A stretch of DNA of 62,545 bases from Lachnospiraceae bacterium (GTDB lineage: Bacteria > Bacillota > Clostridia > Lachnospirales > Lachnospiraceae), in assembly GCA_017439675.1 (NCBI GenBank), contig JAFSIQ010000007.1:84310-146854 (forward strand), in the 5' to 3' direction. How positions within the stretch are numbered: the stretch's first letter is position 1; each line of letters opens with the position of its first letter. A program made the position numbers and the translations under genes. The notes under the pieces were generated by a model. The model was given only the letters and a program-made list of their open reading frames with translations. It ran no database searches and was not told the DNA's origin. Positions 52,311-60,617 of this stretch are shown here, in pieces.

Positions 52311-52481
52311 TTTGCGCGTAGCAATGAGCCATGCTGGACAGTGGCTAAAATGCTCGTCGGGTGCTCGCACACGTAAGAGCATTTTTAGACAGTGGACAAT
52401 ACGGCGAACGCCGCGACAACGAGTAAGCGCTAGCTTACGAGTCTGTCGGCATGGCTTAGATAAATAATAAGGAGAACAACA
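52311..52481 (+). repeat. GC-rich palindromic intercistronic element in the pyr operon
   Basis: It holds three nested palindromes: AGCCATGC (52328) with GCATGGCT near the end, and next to it GACAG/CTGTC; CTAAAATGCTC with GAGCATTTTTAG; and GTAAGC-GCTA-GCTTAC. GACAGTGG occurs twice. Its composition differs from its surroundings. It may be a dispersed palindromic repeat of the species or an RNA-processing structure. Confidence 0.5.
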
Positions 52482-53246
52482 ATGAGTGGAGTGAAAATGA
52501 CTGCTAAGGTCAGAAGTCAAGAAAAGCTTGCAAGTGATATTTACAGCTTGGTTTTGCATGCACCTGAGATTGCAACGGCATCAAAACCAGGACAGTTTGT
52601 TTCTTTATATAGTAAAAATGGAGCAAATTTATTGCCGAGACCAATCAGTATATGTGAGTTTGATACAGAGAACGGAACTGTTCGTCTTGTGTATCGCGTG
52701 GTTGGTAAGGGAACGGATGAGTTTTCCAAGTTAAAAGAGGGCGATAAAATTGATGTCATGGGTCCTCTTGGTAATGGATTTACTTTGAAGGATAAGAAAG
52801 CGATTTTGATTGGTGGAGGAATCGGTATTCCACCGATGGTAGAGTTGGCGAAATGGCTAGATTGCGAGAAGAGTATTGTGTTAGGTTTTCGTGATGAGAC
52901 GTTTCTGTTGGATGACTTAGAGCCAAGTGGAGAGGTGTATATTGCCAGTGAAGATGGCAAGCATGGTGTGCAGGGCAATGTGTTGGATGCCATTCGCGAA
53001 TACGAGATTGAGGGTGATATCATTTATGCTTGCGGACCGACTCCAATGCTTCGTGCGATTAAGGAATATGCAATCGCCAATGGTATTGAGGCGCAGATTT
53101 CCATGGAGGAGAAAATGGCATGTGGAATTGGTGCCTGCCTTGCTTGTGTATGCAAGTCCAAGGATGTGGACCATCACACCAATGTGAATAATAAGCGAAT
53201 TTGTAAGGATGGACCAGTATTTGATGCACAGGAGGTTGAATTCTAA
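52482..53246 (+). CDS. pyrK: Dihydroorotate dehydrogenase electron-transfer subunit
   Basis: A 254-residue flavoprotein passing electrons from PyrD (1B) to NAD. It has an FAD domain with 'LLPRPISICEF' (R-P-x-S/T), an NAD domain with 'AILIGGGIGIPPMVELAKWL' and 'YACGPTPMLRAIK', and a C-terminal [2Fe-2S] site 'CGIGACLACVCKSK' plus a last Cys in 'RICKDG'. The stop overlaps the pyrD start (TAATG). AAGGAGAA lies 6 nt before the ATG. Fits the NAD-linked PyrD1B complex of Gram-positives. Confidence 0.95.
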   Translation: MSGVKMTAKVRSQEKLASDIYSLVLHAPEIATASKPGQFVSLYSKNGANLLPRPISICEFDTENGTVRLVYRVVGKGTDEFSKLKEGDKIDVMGPLGNGFTLKDKKAILIGGGIGIPPMVELAKWLDCEKSIVLGFRDETFLLDDLEPSGEVYIASEDGKHGVQGNVLDAIREYEIEGDIIYACGPTPMLRAIKEYAIANGIEAQISMEEKMACGIGACLACVCKSKDVDHHTNVNNKRICKDGPVFDAQEVEF

Positions 53247-54148
53247 TGAATCTTTCGGTAAATATTGCAGGGGTAGAGTTTAAGAATCCAGTGACAGTGG
53301 CATCGGGTACATTTGGTTCTGGTGCGGAGTACGGTGATTTTGTTGATTTGAGTAAGTTGGGTGCAGTTACTACTAAAGGTGTAGCAAATATCCCTTGGGC
53401 TGGTAATCCAACTCCACGTATCGCGGAGACTTATGGAGGAATGATGAATGCAGTTGGGTTGCAGAATCCAGGTATTGATGTGTTCTGTAAGAGGGATATT
53501 CCGTTTTTGCAGCAGCAGAATGCCAGCATTATTGTTAATGTATGTGGTAAGTCAGAAAAGGATTATGTAGAGGTTGTAGAGCGTTTGGCAGATGAGGATG
53601 TGGCATTGCTTGAGATTAATGTGTCGTGTCCGAATGTCAAAGAGGGCGGTATCGCATTTGGTCAGGACCCTAAGGCGTTAGAGCAGATTACCAAGGCAGT
53701 GAAAGCAAAGGCGAAGCAGCCGATTGTGATGAAACTGAGTCCGAATGTAACAGATATTACGGAGATGGCGAGAGCTGCAGAAGCAGGTGGTGCAGATGCA
53801 CTTTCCTTGATTAATACATTAACAGGTATGAAGATTGATATTCACCGACGAAGCTTTGCGGTTGCCAACAAGACTGGTGGCGTATCGGGACCGGCAATTA
53901 AGCCAATTGCAGTGCGCATGGTATATCAGGTTGCCAATGCGGTGAAGCTACCATTGATTGGTATGGGCGGTATTATGAACTACGAGGATGCAATCGAATT
54001 TATGATGGCAGGTGCTACTATGGTTTCTGTTGGTACAGCGAACTTCCATAATCCTTGTGTAACGCTTGAGATTATTGAGGGTATGAAGAAGTTTATGGAA
54101 GAAAAGGGTATTGAGGATATTAACGAGATTATTGGATGTGTGAAATAA
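53246..54148 (+). CDS. pyrD: Dihydroorotate dehydrogenase (NAD+), catalytic subunit 1B
   Basis: A 300-residue FMN enzyme converting dihydroorotate to orotate. It has 'NPVTVASGTFGSG', 'TTKGVANIPWAGNPTPRIAE', 'LEINVSCPNVKEGG' with the catalytic Cys, 'VMKLSPNVTDI', 'GVSGPAIKPIAVRMVYQVA' and 'GMGGIMNYEDAIEFMMAGAT'. The class 1B is confirmed by its fused order with pyrK, with a 1-nt overlap. Normal length. Confidence 0.96.
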   Translation: MNLSVNIAGVEFKNPVTVASGTFGSGAEYGDFVDLSKLGAVTTKGVANIPWAGNPTPRIAETYGGMMNAVGLQNPGIDVFCKRDIPFLQQQNASIIVNVCGKSEKDYVEVVERLADEDVALLEINVSCPNVKEGGIAFGQDPKALEQITKAVKAKAKQPIVMKLSPNVTDITEMARAAEAGGADALSLINTLTGMKIDIHRRSFAVANKTGGVSGPAIKPIAVRMVYQVANAVKLPLIGMGGIMNYEDAIEFMMAGATMVSVGTANFHNPCVTLEIIEGMKKFMEEKGIEDINEIIGCVK

Positions 54149-54163
54149 AGGAGGAGTTAAGTG

Positions 54164-54841
54164 ATGGAAGCATACAAGCAGGAATTTATTGAATTTATGG
54201 TGGATTCAGACGTACTTAAATTTGGAGATTTTACATTAAAGAGTGGACGTAAGTCTCCGTTTTTTATGAATGCAGGAGCGTATGTAACAGGCTCGCAACT
54301 TATGCGATTAGGCGAATATTATGCAAAGGCAATTCATGAGACCTATGGTGATGATTTTGATGTGTTGTTTGGACCGGCTTATAAAGGTATTCCAATCAGT
54401 GTTGTGACAGCAGTTGCATACAGCAAGCTTTATGGTAAGGAAGTTCGTTACTGTTCTGACCGCAAGGAAGAGAAGGATCACGGCGCAGATAAGGGAAGTT
54501 TTCTTGGCAGTTCTTTGAAAGATGGTGACAGAGTGGTTATGATAGAAGATGTGACAACCTCTGGTAAATCTATGGAAGAGACTGTGCCAAAGGTAAGAGG
54601 TGCTGCGGATGTTGAGATTGTTGGACTTATGGTTTCCTTGAACCGTATGGAAAAGGGTAAAGGGACAAAGAGTGCACTAGAAGAAATTAAAGAATTATAT
54701 GGATTTGAAACGGCTGCGATTGTCTCTATGGCGGAGGTGACAGAGCATCTTTATAATAAGCCATATAAGGGAAAGATCATCATTGACGATACATTGAAGG
54801 TTGCAATTGATGCATACTATAAGCAATACGGCGCTGAATAG
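54164..54841 (+). CDS. pyrE: Orotate phosphoribosyltransferase
   Basis: A 225-residue enzyme joining orotate to PRPP. The PRPP-binding motif is 'RVVMIEDVTTSGKSMEE' (about 125-140). The substrate loop 'RKEEKDHGADKGSFLG' near 105 and 'FTLKSGRKSPFFMNAG' near 20 are typical. ATG 54164 is 6 nt after AGGAGGAG; GTG 54161 just before it is an alternative. It is the last biosynthetic gene of the pyr operon and is followed by a small membrane protein 10 nt on. Confidence 0.96.
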   Translation: MEAYKQEFIEFMVDSDVLKFGDFTLKSGRKSPFFMNAGAYVTGSQLMRLGEYYAKAIHETYGDDFDVLFGPAYKGIPISVVTAVAYSKLYGKEVRYCSDRKEEKDHGADKGSFLGSSLKDGDRVVMIEDVTTSGKSMEETVPKVRGAADVEIVGLMVSLNRMEKGKGTKSALEEIKELYGFETAAIVSMAEVTEHLYNKPYKGKIIIDDTLKVAIDAYYKQYGAE

Positions 54842-54851
54842 GAGGTAAACT

Positions 54852-55004
54852 ATGAACGAAAAAGTATATAAGACAATGGGAAGCATTGGTGGTTGGAATA
54901 TTGCATTTGGTATTATTTTGATTGTTGTGGGTGTGACCATGGGTGTGATGCAGATTATTCATGGCGGAAGACTATTGCACGACAAGAAGGATATTACGTT
55001 CTAA
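54852..55004 (+). CDS. Small membrane protein at the end of the pyr operon, 50 residues
   Basis: A short protein 'MNEKVYKTMGSIGGWNIAFG' with one transmembrane helix (about 15-36) and a basic tail 'GGRLLHDKKDITF'. GGAGGTAA lies 4 nt before the ATG, immediately after the pyrE stop, so it is translated with the operon. I recall similar small proteins after pyrE in Lachnospiraceae, but no function is known. Confidence 0.7.
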   Translation: MNEKVYKTMGSIGGWNIAFGIILIVVGVTMGVMQIIHGGRLLHDKKDITF

Positions 55005-55024
55005 TGGCTTAAAATGGAGAATAT

Positions 55025-56581
55025 ATGATGAAGGTAAAAAGAATAACCGCATTTTTTCTTATGGCGGTAATGCTAGTGGGAATGATTGGCGTATCGGATA
55101 CGGTATATGCAGAAAATGACGATTCTACACTGGTTGTGGGATTCGATGCAGAATTTCCACCATATGGATATAAGGATGAAAATGGTGAGTATGTGGGATT
55201 TGATTTGGATTTGGCTGCGGAGGTGTGTAAGCGTCGAGGATGGACGCTGGTGAAACAGCCTATCGATTGGAATTCCAAGGATATGGAGCTTTCTTCGGGA
55301 AGCATCGATTGTATCTGGAATGGTTTTACCATTAATGGACGTGAGAATGAATACACGTGGTCTGTGCCGTATGTGGATAATTCTCAGGTGGTAATTGTTA
55401 AGAGAGATTCTGGTATCGCGACTTTGGCTGATTTGAAAGGCAAGGTTGTAGTAGTACAAACGGATTCTTCGGCATTAGCTGCATTTACAGGAGAGGGTGC
55501 TACGGAAGAGAATATTGCTCTATGTAAGTCATTCAGTGACTTGCAACAGGTAGCAGATTATAACAGCGCATTTATGAATTTAGAAAGCGGCATGGTGGAT
55601 GCTATTTGTATGGATATTGGTGTTGCTAAGTTTCAGGTAGAATCCCGTGGGGATGCGTTTGTGATTTTGGAAGAAAATGTGTCCTCAGAAGCCTATGGTG
55701 TAGGATTCAAGCTTGGTAACGAGGCGCTTCGTGATGAGGTGCAGGAGACCTTGCGTGAGATGGAAGCGGATGGAACATTTGCTGTAATTGCCAAAGAGTG
55801 GGGCTTATCGGATTGTATCTGTCTTGAAACTTCCTTTGAGGAGTTGGATACTATAGGTGGTACAGAAGAAAGTGCTACAGATAGTGAGACGGGGGTTGTG
55901 AAAGATGGAACGTCTGGTAACAAATTGGATATTGCTTCCATTGTGAAACAGTTAGGACAGGGAATGCTTGCTACATTGACGATTTTTGCGCTTACTTTGT
56001 TGTTTGCTTTACCGCTTGGCTTGGTTATTATGTTTATAAGAACTTCCAATTTCGCACCATTTCGTTGGTTGGCAAAGCTGTACATATCTATTATGCGTGG
56101 AACGCCGTTGATGTTGCAGCTGTTGGTTGTGTTCTTTGGTCCGTACTACTTGTTTGAGTGGGAGATGCCGAGTAGCTATCGTTTTACTGCGGTTATTATT
56201 GGATTTTCTCTAAATTATGCAGCATATTTTGCAGAAATCTATCGTTCTGGTATACAGAGTATTCCGGTGGGACAGCGAGAAGCTGCTTTGGTGCTTGGTT
56301 ATAGTAGGGGACAGACATTTCGAAAGATTATATTTCCACAAATGGCAAAGGTGGTTATGCCTTCAGTGACAAATGAAGTTATTACGTTGGTGAAAGATAC
56401 TTCCCTTGCGTTTGCACTTGCATATACAGAAATGTTTACGTTGGCAAAACAGATTGCGGCAGCAAAAACCAGTATTGTGCCATTGTTTGTGGCAGGTATT
56501 TTCTATTATGTATTTAATTTCTTGGTTGCGTTTGTAATGGAACAAATCGAAAAGAAAATGGACTATTATAAGTCAAAATGA
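55025..56581 (+). CDS. Amino-acid ABC transporter, fused binding protein and permease
   Basis: A 518-residue fusion. A signal peptide (1-28) is followed by an SBP_bac_3 domain (about 35-265) with 'LVVGFDAEFPPYGYKDENGE' and 'GFDLDLAAEVCKRRGWTL', typical of polar amino-acid binders, then a linker and a HisM/GlnP-type permease (about 300-515) with five helices and the EAA-like loop 'GQREAALVLGYSRGQTFRKI'. Such fusions occur in GlnPQ-type importers of Firmicutes. The expected ATPase (GlnQ) is not downstream; a 241-nt gap and an unrelated gene follow. GGAG is 6 nt before the ATG. Confidence 0.93.
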   Translation: MMKVKRITAFFLMAVMLVGMIGVSDTVYAENDDSTLVVGFDAEFPPYGYKDENGEYVGFDLDLAAEVCKRRGWTLVKQPIDWNSKDMELSSGSIDCIWNGFTINGRENEYTWSVPYVDNSQVVIVKRDSGIATLADLKGKVVVVQTDSSALAAFTGEGATEENIALCKSFSDLQQVADYNSAFMNLESGMVDAICMDIGVAKFQVESRGDAFVILEENVSSEAYGVGFKLGNEALRDEVQETLREMEADGTFAVIAKEWGLSDCICLETSFEELDTIGGTEESATDSETGVVKDGTSGNKLDIASIVKQLGQGMLATLTIFALTLLFALPLGLVIMFIRTSNFAPFRWLAKLYISIMRGTPLMLQLLVVFFGPYYLFEWEMPSSYRFTAVIIGFSLNYAAYFAEIYRSGIQSIPVGQREAALVLGYSRGQTFRKIIFPQMAKVVMPSVTNEVITLVKDTSLAFALAYTEMFTLAKQIAAAKTSIVPLFVAGIFYYVFNFLVAFVMEQIEKKMDYYKSK

Positions 56582-56754
56582 TTGTGGGCATTTTGTACAA
56601 AGGGATTGTGCAAAAGGCTGACAAATTGACGTTGTATGGGAAAAAATGGAAATGAAAAGTGGATATTTCAGTTTTTAAAAGTTGAAATATGGGCAGAATG
56701 CACAATGAGTGCTGTGCAAAAAGCACTAAATATAAATTCACGCGTTGAGAATTG

Positions 56755-56783
56755 TTGAAAATACACAAAAGATGTAGTATAAT
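56755..56783 (+). promoter_or_regulatory. Promoter of the 56823 gene
   Basis: TTGAAA, exactly 17 nt, then TATAAT. The rest of the 56582-56822 gap has a small hairpin TGCACA/TGTGCA at 56699 and no gene. Confidence 0.65.
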
Positions 56784-56822
56784 ATGTATATGTTGAAGGC
56801 GCGGTGAATGGAGGTGACGCAT

Positions 56823-57053
56823 ATGGCACTTTTTGGAAAGAAAGAAGAGAAGAATTATATAGTATTTGATCCATACACGGAAGAGGCAATTGCTGTATGC
56901 ATAACCAAAGAGGTTAAGCAGATTTCACAGGTTCAGCCCAAAGCTCAATTTGTAGAGTGCTCCTCTTACGAATTCTTCAAATACAAAGAACATGCACAGT
57001 TGCCGGCAGATGTGGCAAGTCGTCCGAGACTTTCAGCCAAAGATATTAAGTAA
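56823..57053 (+). CDS. Small soluble protein of unknown function, 76 residues
   Basis: A 76-residue protein 'MALFGKKEEKNYIVFDPYTE' ending 'DVASRPRLSAKDIK'. No membrane segment. GGAGGTGA lies 5 nt before ATG 56823; an earlier ATG at 56808 is less well placed. It has its own strong promoter and a terminator, so it is an independent gene. No family was recognised. It is the last gene before the GTPase-nuclease fusion, which lies beyond the terminator. Confidence 0.65.
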   Translation: MALFGKKEEKNYIVFDPYTEEAIAVCITKEVKQISQVQPKAQFVECSSYEFFKYKEHAQLPADVASRPRLSAKDIK

Positions 57054-57096
57054 GATGTTTATTCATATAGATTGTGTTACACATTTCCTTTCCTTC

Positions 57097-57137
57097 GGGG
57101 CAGATTTTATCTAGTATAGAATCTGCCCTCCTTTCTT
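57097..57137 (+). terminator. Rho-independent terminator
   Basis: GGGCAGATT pairs exactly with AATCTGCCC around a 13-nt loop, then TCCTTTCTTTTC. Confidence 0.75.
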
Positions 57138-57250
57138 TTCTGACAATAGTTAGGCGTTTGCGAAACAAGGAAAAGCACATTTTAGAATGCTTGCAATTCC
57201 TGTTGTTTTATTCTATAGTGAAGATATGAAGAGTTTTGCAGGAGGCAATT

Positions 57251-59839
57251 ATGAAACGATTTGCGGTGGGTATTCTTGCTCATGTGGATGCGGGAAAAAC
57301 TACATTATCAGAAAGTCTTTTATATGAAAGTGGAATGATTAAGAAATTAGGACGGGTGGATAATCAGAATGCTTTTTTGGATACGGATGAGTTAGAGCGT
57401 GCCAGAGGGATTACCATTTTTTCTAAGCAAGCCGTAATTCGATGTGAGGATACACAGATTACGTTGTTAGATACCCCAGGACATGTGGATTTTTCAGCAG
57501 AGATGGAACGTACTCTGTGGGTTATGGATTATGCAATTTTGGTAGTCAGTGGTGCAGATGGTGTACAGGGACATACGCTGACGTTATGGAAATTGTTACA
57601 ACGATATGGCATACCTACATTTATCTTTGTCAATAAAATGGATCAGGATGGGACGGATAAGCAAAAGGTGCTGTGTGAACTGCAAAAGGAATTTGGCAGT
57701 GGTTGCGTAGATTTTACGGAGCAACAACAGGAAATGTGGAAGGAACATATTGCTGTCTGTGATGAAATATTGTTAGAACGTTATCTGGAGGGACAGGACA
57801 TTTCTCGGGATGATATTGTGAGGTTGACTCAAAGTCGAAAATTGTTTCCTTGTTATTTTGGTTCGGCATTGAAATTGCAGGGGGTAGAGGTCTTTTTGTC
57901 TGATGTGATTCGGTATATGAAAGAATCATCGAAGGGCGATACATTTGGTGCGAAGGTGTTTAAGATTGGGCGAGATGCACAGGGGAATCGCCTTACGTAT
58001 CTGAAAATTACTGGTGGTGAGTTGAAGGTAAAGGATATTGTCGGTGGAAAGTCGAAGGATGGTTTCTTCGAAGAAAAGGTGAATCAGATTCGCATTTATT
58101 CCGGTGAAAAATATGAGACGGAACAAAGTGTGTCTGTAGGTGCGGTGTGTGCTGTGACGGGGCTTACAAAAACTTATCCGGGACAGGGTTTAGGGGTGGA
58201 ACGAGAGTCGGAACTTCCGTTGTTGGAACCAGTGTTGAACTATCGGGTGGAATTGCCAGAGGATGTAGATGCTGCCCGTATGCTCCTGATGCTCAAGCAA
58301 TTAGAGGAGGAACAGCCTGAATTGCATGTTGTCTGGCAGGAGGAGTCGAAATCCATTCAGGTAAAGCTTATGGGTGAGGTTCAGATTGACGTGTTGAAAA
58401 AGCGTATAGCAGATCGGTTTGGTGTGCAGGTTTCTTTTGGAGTTGGAGATATCGTATATAAGGAGACCATACAAAGTAGAGTAGAGGGAGTTGGTCATTT
58501 TGAACCTCTTCGCCACTATGCAGAGGTGCATCTGCTGTTAGAACCAGGCGAACTAGGCAGTGGAATGCAGTTTGCTATGGATTGTAGTGAAGATGAGTTG
58601 GATAAGAATTGGCAAAGATTGATTGTGACGCACTTGGAGGAAAAGGAATATATTGGTGTGCTTACCGGTTCTGCCATAACGGATATGAAGATTACAGTGG
58701 TTGGTGGACGAGCACATACCAAGCATACAGAGGGTGGCGATTTTCGTCAATCCACCTATCGTGCTGTGCGTCAAGGTTTGATGCAGGCAGATTCTGTTTT
58801 ACTGGAGCCATATTATGATTTTCGCATTGTGGTTCCGCAGGACATGGTGGGAAGAGTAATGACGGATTTGAGTCAGATGAGCGGAATATTTGAAGCTCCG
58901 GTGATAGAAGGCGACAATGCCATTGTAACGGGAACGGTTCCGGTTGCTACGATGCGAGATTATCAGATTGCATTGAATTCTTTTTCGAAGGGAAGAGGAA
59001 ACTTACTTTGTACTTTGAAAGGATATGGACTATGTCACAATCCGGAGGAGGTTATAGAACGTATTGGTTATGATGCGGAAAAGGATACAGACAATCCGTC
59101 TTCTTCTGTATTTTGTTCTCATGGTGCGGGATTTGTAGTGCCGTGGCATCAGGTGAAGGACTATATGCATGTGGAATCTATATTTGCAGATGCAGATAGA
59201 GAAGATGCATGGGAAAATGATATAGAAGAGATGTCGGAGCTTGCAAAGAGAAAGGCATCTTTGGTGGAGTATTCTATTGATGAAGAACAGATTGAAGCAA
59301 TTTTGAATCGGACTTCTCATGCCAATGAAAGGGCATCTAAACATTACTATAAGAAACCAAAGCCTAAGATGGAGGTTACGTATAAGGGGCAATCAAAACC
59401 GAAATTTAAGGATAAATACTTAATTGTGGATGGGTATAATATTGTTCATGCATGGGATGACTTGAAGTGTTTGGTGGAAGATAACCTAGAGGGAGCACGA
59501 ATGAAGTTAATGGACGTGCTTTCCAATTATCAAGGATTTGTGAAATGTGAAGTGATTGTGGTATTTGATGCGTACCTAGTAAAGGGAAATCTAGGAGAAA
59601 TGTTTGATTATCAGAACATTCATGTGGTGTATACCAAGGAAGCTGAAACAGCAGATTCTTATATAGAGAAGCTAACTCATAGGATATCAAAAGACTATCA
59701 TGTGACGGTTGCTACATCGGATGGGCTAGTGCAGTTGATTACAAGGGGACAGAATTGTGTTGTTATGTCTGCCAAGGAATTGCAGGTTGAGGTAGAACGG
59801 GTTAATCAGGCAATACGGGAATATTTACACAATATTTAG
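57251..59839 (+). CDS. TetM/EF-G-like ribosomal GTPase fused to a Rae1/YacP-type NYN nuclease
   Basis: An 862-residue fusion. Residues 1-650 follow the plan of TetM-type ribosome protection proteins/EF-G: G1 'AHVDAGKTT' (10-18), G2 'RGITIF', G3 'DTPGHVDF', G4 'NKMDQDG', then domains II-V with 'GVGHFEPLRHYAEVHLLLEP'. A Lys-rich linker (about 675-720) leads to an NYN/PIN-like nuclease (724-862). It has 'LIVDGYNIVHAW', 'VIVVFDAY', 'TADSYIEKL' and 'VATSDGLVQ', which place acidic residues near D727, D773, D802 and D824. That domain resembles B. subtilis Rae1 (YacP), which cleaves mRNA in the ribosomal A site. The fusion may deliver the nuclease to ribosomes. AGGAGG is 5 nt from the ATG. No evidence of tetracycline resistance; single gene, not mobile. 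Confidence 0.88.
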   Translation: MKRFAVGILAHVDAGKTTLSESLLYESGMIKKLGRVDNQNAFLDTDELERARGITIFSKQAVIRCEDTQITLLDTPGHVDFSAEMERTLWVMDYAILVVSGADGVQGHTLTLWKLLQRYGIPTFIFVNKMDQDGTDKQKVLCELQKEFGSGCVDFTEQQQEMWKEHIAVCDEILLERYLEGQDISRDDIVRLTQSRKLFPCYFGSALKLQGVEVFLSDVIRYMKESSKGDTFGAKVFKIGRDAQGNRLTYLKITGGELKVKDIVGGKSKDGFFEEKVNQIRIYSGEKYETEQSVSVGAVCAVTGLTKTYPGQGLGVERESELPLLEPVLNYRVELPEDVDAARMLLMLKQLEEEQPELHVVWQEESKSIQVKLMGEVQIDVLKKRIADRFGVQVSFGVGDIVYKETIQSRVEGVGHFEPLRHYAEVHLLLEPGELGSGMQFAMDCSEDELDKNWQRLIVTHLEEKEYIGVLTGSAITDMKITVVGGRAHTKHTEGGDFRQSTYRAVRQGLMQADSVLLEPYYDFRIVVPQDMVGRVMTDLSQMSGIFEAPVIEGDNAIVTGTVPVATMRDYQIALNSFSKGRGNLLCTLKGYGLCHNPEEVIERIGYDAEKDTDNPSSSVFCSHGAGFVVPWHQVKDYMHVESIFADADREDAWENDIEEMSELAKRKASLVEYSIDEEQIEAILNRTSHANERASKHYYKKPKPKMEVTYKGQSKPKFKDKYLIVDGYNIVHAWDDLKCLVEDNLEGARMKLMDVLSNYQGFVKCEVIVVFDAYLVKGNLGEMFDYQNIHVVYTKEAETADSYIEKLTHRISKDYHVTVATSDGLVQLITRGQNCVVMSAKELQVEVERVNQAIREYLHNI

Positions 59840-60436
59840 TTTCTTCAATTCGTGATATAGTTTGCTGATTGGCAATCCGACTACATTAAAATAGTCGCCA
59901 TGGATTCCTTTTATATGTTTGGCAAATGGTCCCTGAATTCCATACGCTCCCGCTTTGTCCATACAGTCTTTTGTGCTGATATAGTCCTTCAATTCATAAT
60001 CGTTTATGGAACAGAAGGTTACATCGGTTTTCTCGTGAAAGAAGTAAGTCTGTTTGGCACCGTCGCATCTATATAGAATGGCAACGCCAGTATAGACTTG
60101 ATGTGTCCGATCGGAAAGGAGCTTTAGCATATCAAATGCTTCTTGTTCATCTTCTGGCTTTCCTAATATTTCACCATTGTAGCATACGATAGTGTCTGCA
60201 CCGATAACGAGAAAATCTTTTCCTTCGTAATTCTTTTTAATTGTGCGATATACGTCATTTGCTTTTTGTAAAGCTAAATTCTCTACAACCTTATCCGGTG
60301 TGTCGGAGAGGGTGGTTTCCTCTATGGTGGATGGTATGATGGTAAAGGAAAATCCTGCTTGTGTCATTAATTCGGAACGTCTAGGAGATGCAGATGCAAG
60401 TGTAATTGGAATCTTGTTCAATGGTTGAGTTTTCAT
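59825..60436 (-). CDS. maf: Maf-like nucleotide pyrophosphatase
   Basis: A 203-residue house-cleaning nucleotide pyrophosphatase. Signature 'LASASPRRSELM' (about 12-23), the catalytic 'IGADTIVCYNGEILGKPEDE' and 'TKDCMDKAGAYGIQG' are all present. It hydrolyses non-canonical or methylated NTPs, probably dTTP/UTP-type in the Maf group. The ATG at 60436 has AAAGGAG 11 nt upstream. An upstream in-frame start at 60502 is less likely. It converges on the GTPase-nuclease gene with a 15-nt tail overlap and no terminator between. Confidence 0.93.
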   Translation of the reverse strand: MKTQPLNKIPITLASASPRRSELMTQAGFSFTIIPSTIEETTLSDTPDKVVENLALQKANDVYRTIKKNYEGKDFLVIGADTIVCYNGEILGKPEDEQEAFDMLKLLSDRTHQVYTGVAILYRCDGAKQTYFFHEKTDVTFCSINDYELKDYISTKDCMDKAGAYGIQGPFAKHIKGIHGDYFNVVGLPISKLYHELKKLNIV

Positions 60437-60617
60437 AATGTGTGTTTCTCCTTTCTGGTCTTCGAACTTGTGATGCCTAACTTGTCTAATATTTGTGAGC
60501 AAGTGAAACGGCTAACTGCATTATAACACAAAATCTTCAAAATTCGGATATTCATTTGCAAGAAATGTGTATGAGTGATACAATCAGACAATAGTCATGT
60601 TATTTTAAGGAGTGCTT

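Noticed and set aside
57251-59183. Tetracycline resistance gene of the TetM/TetO class
   Set aside because: The GTPase part looks like TetM, but the protein carries a C-terminal nuclease domain, lies in ordinary chromosome without mobile elements, and shows no Tet-specific leader or linkage.
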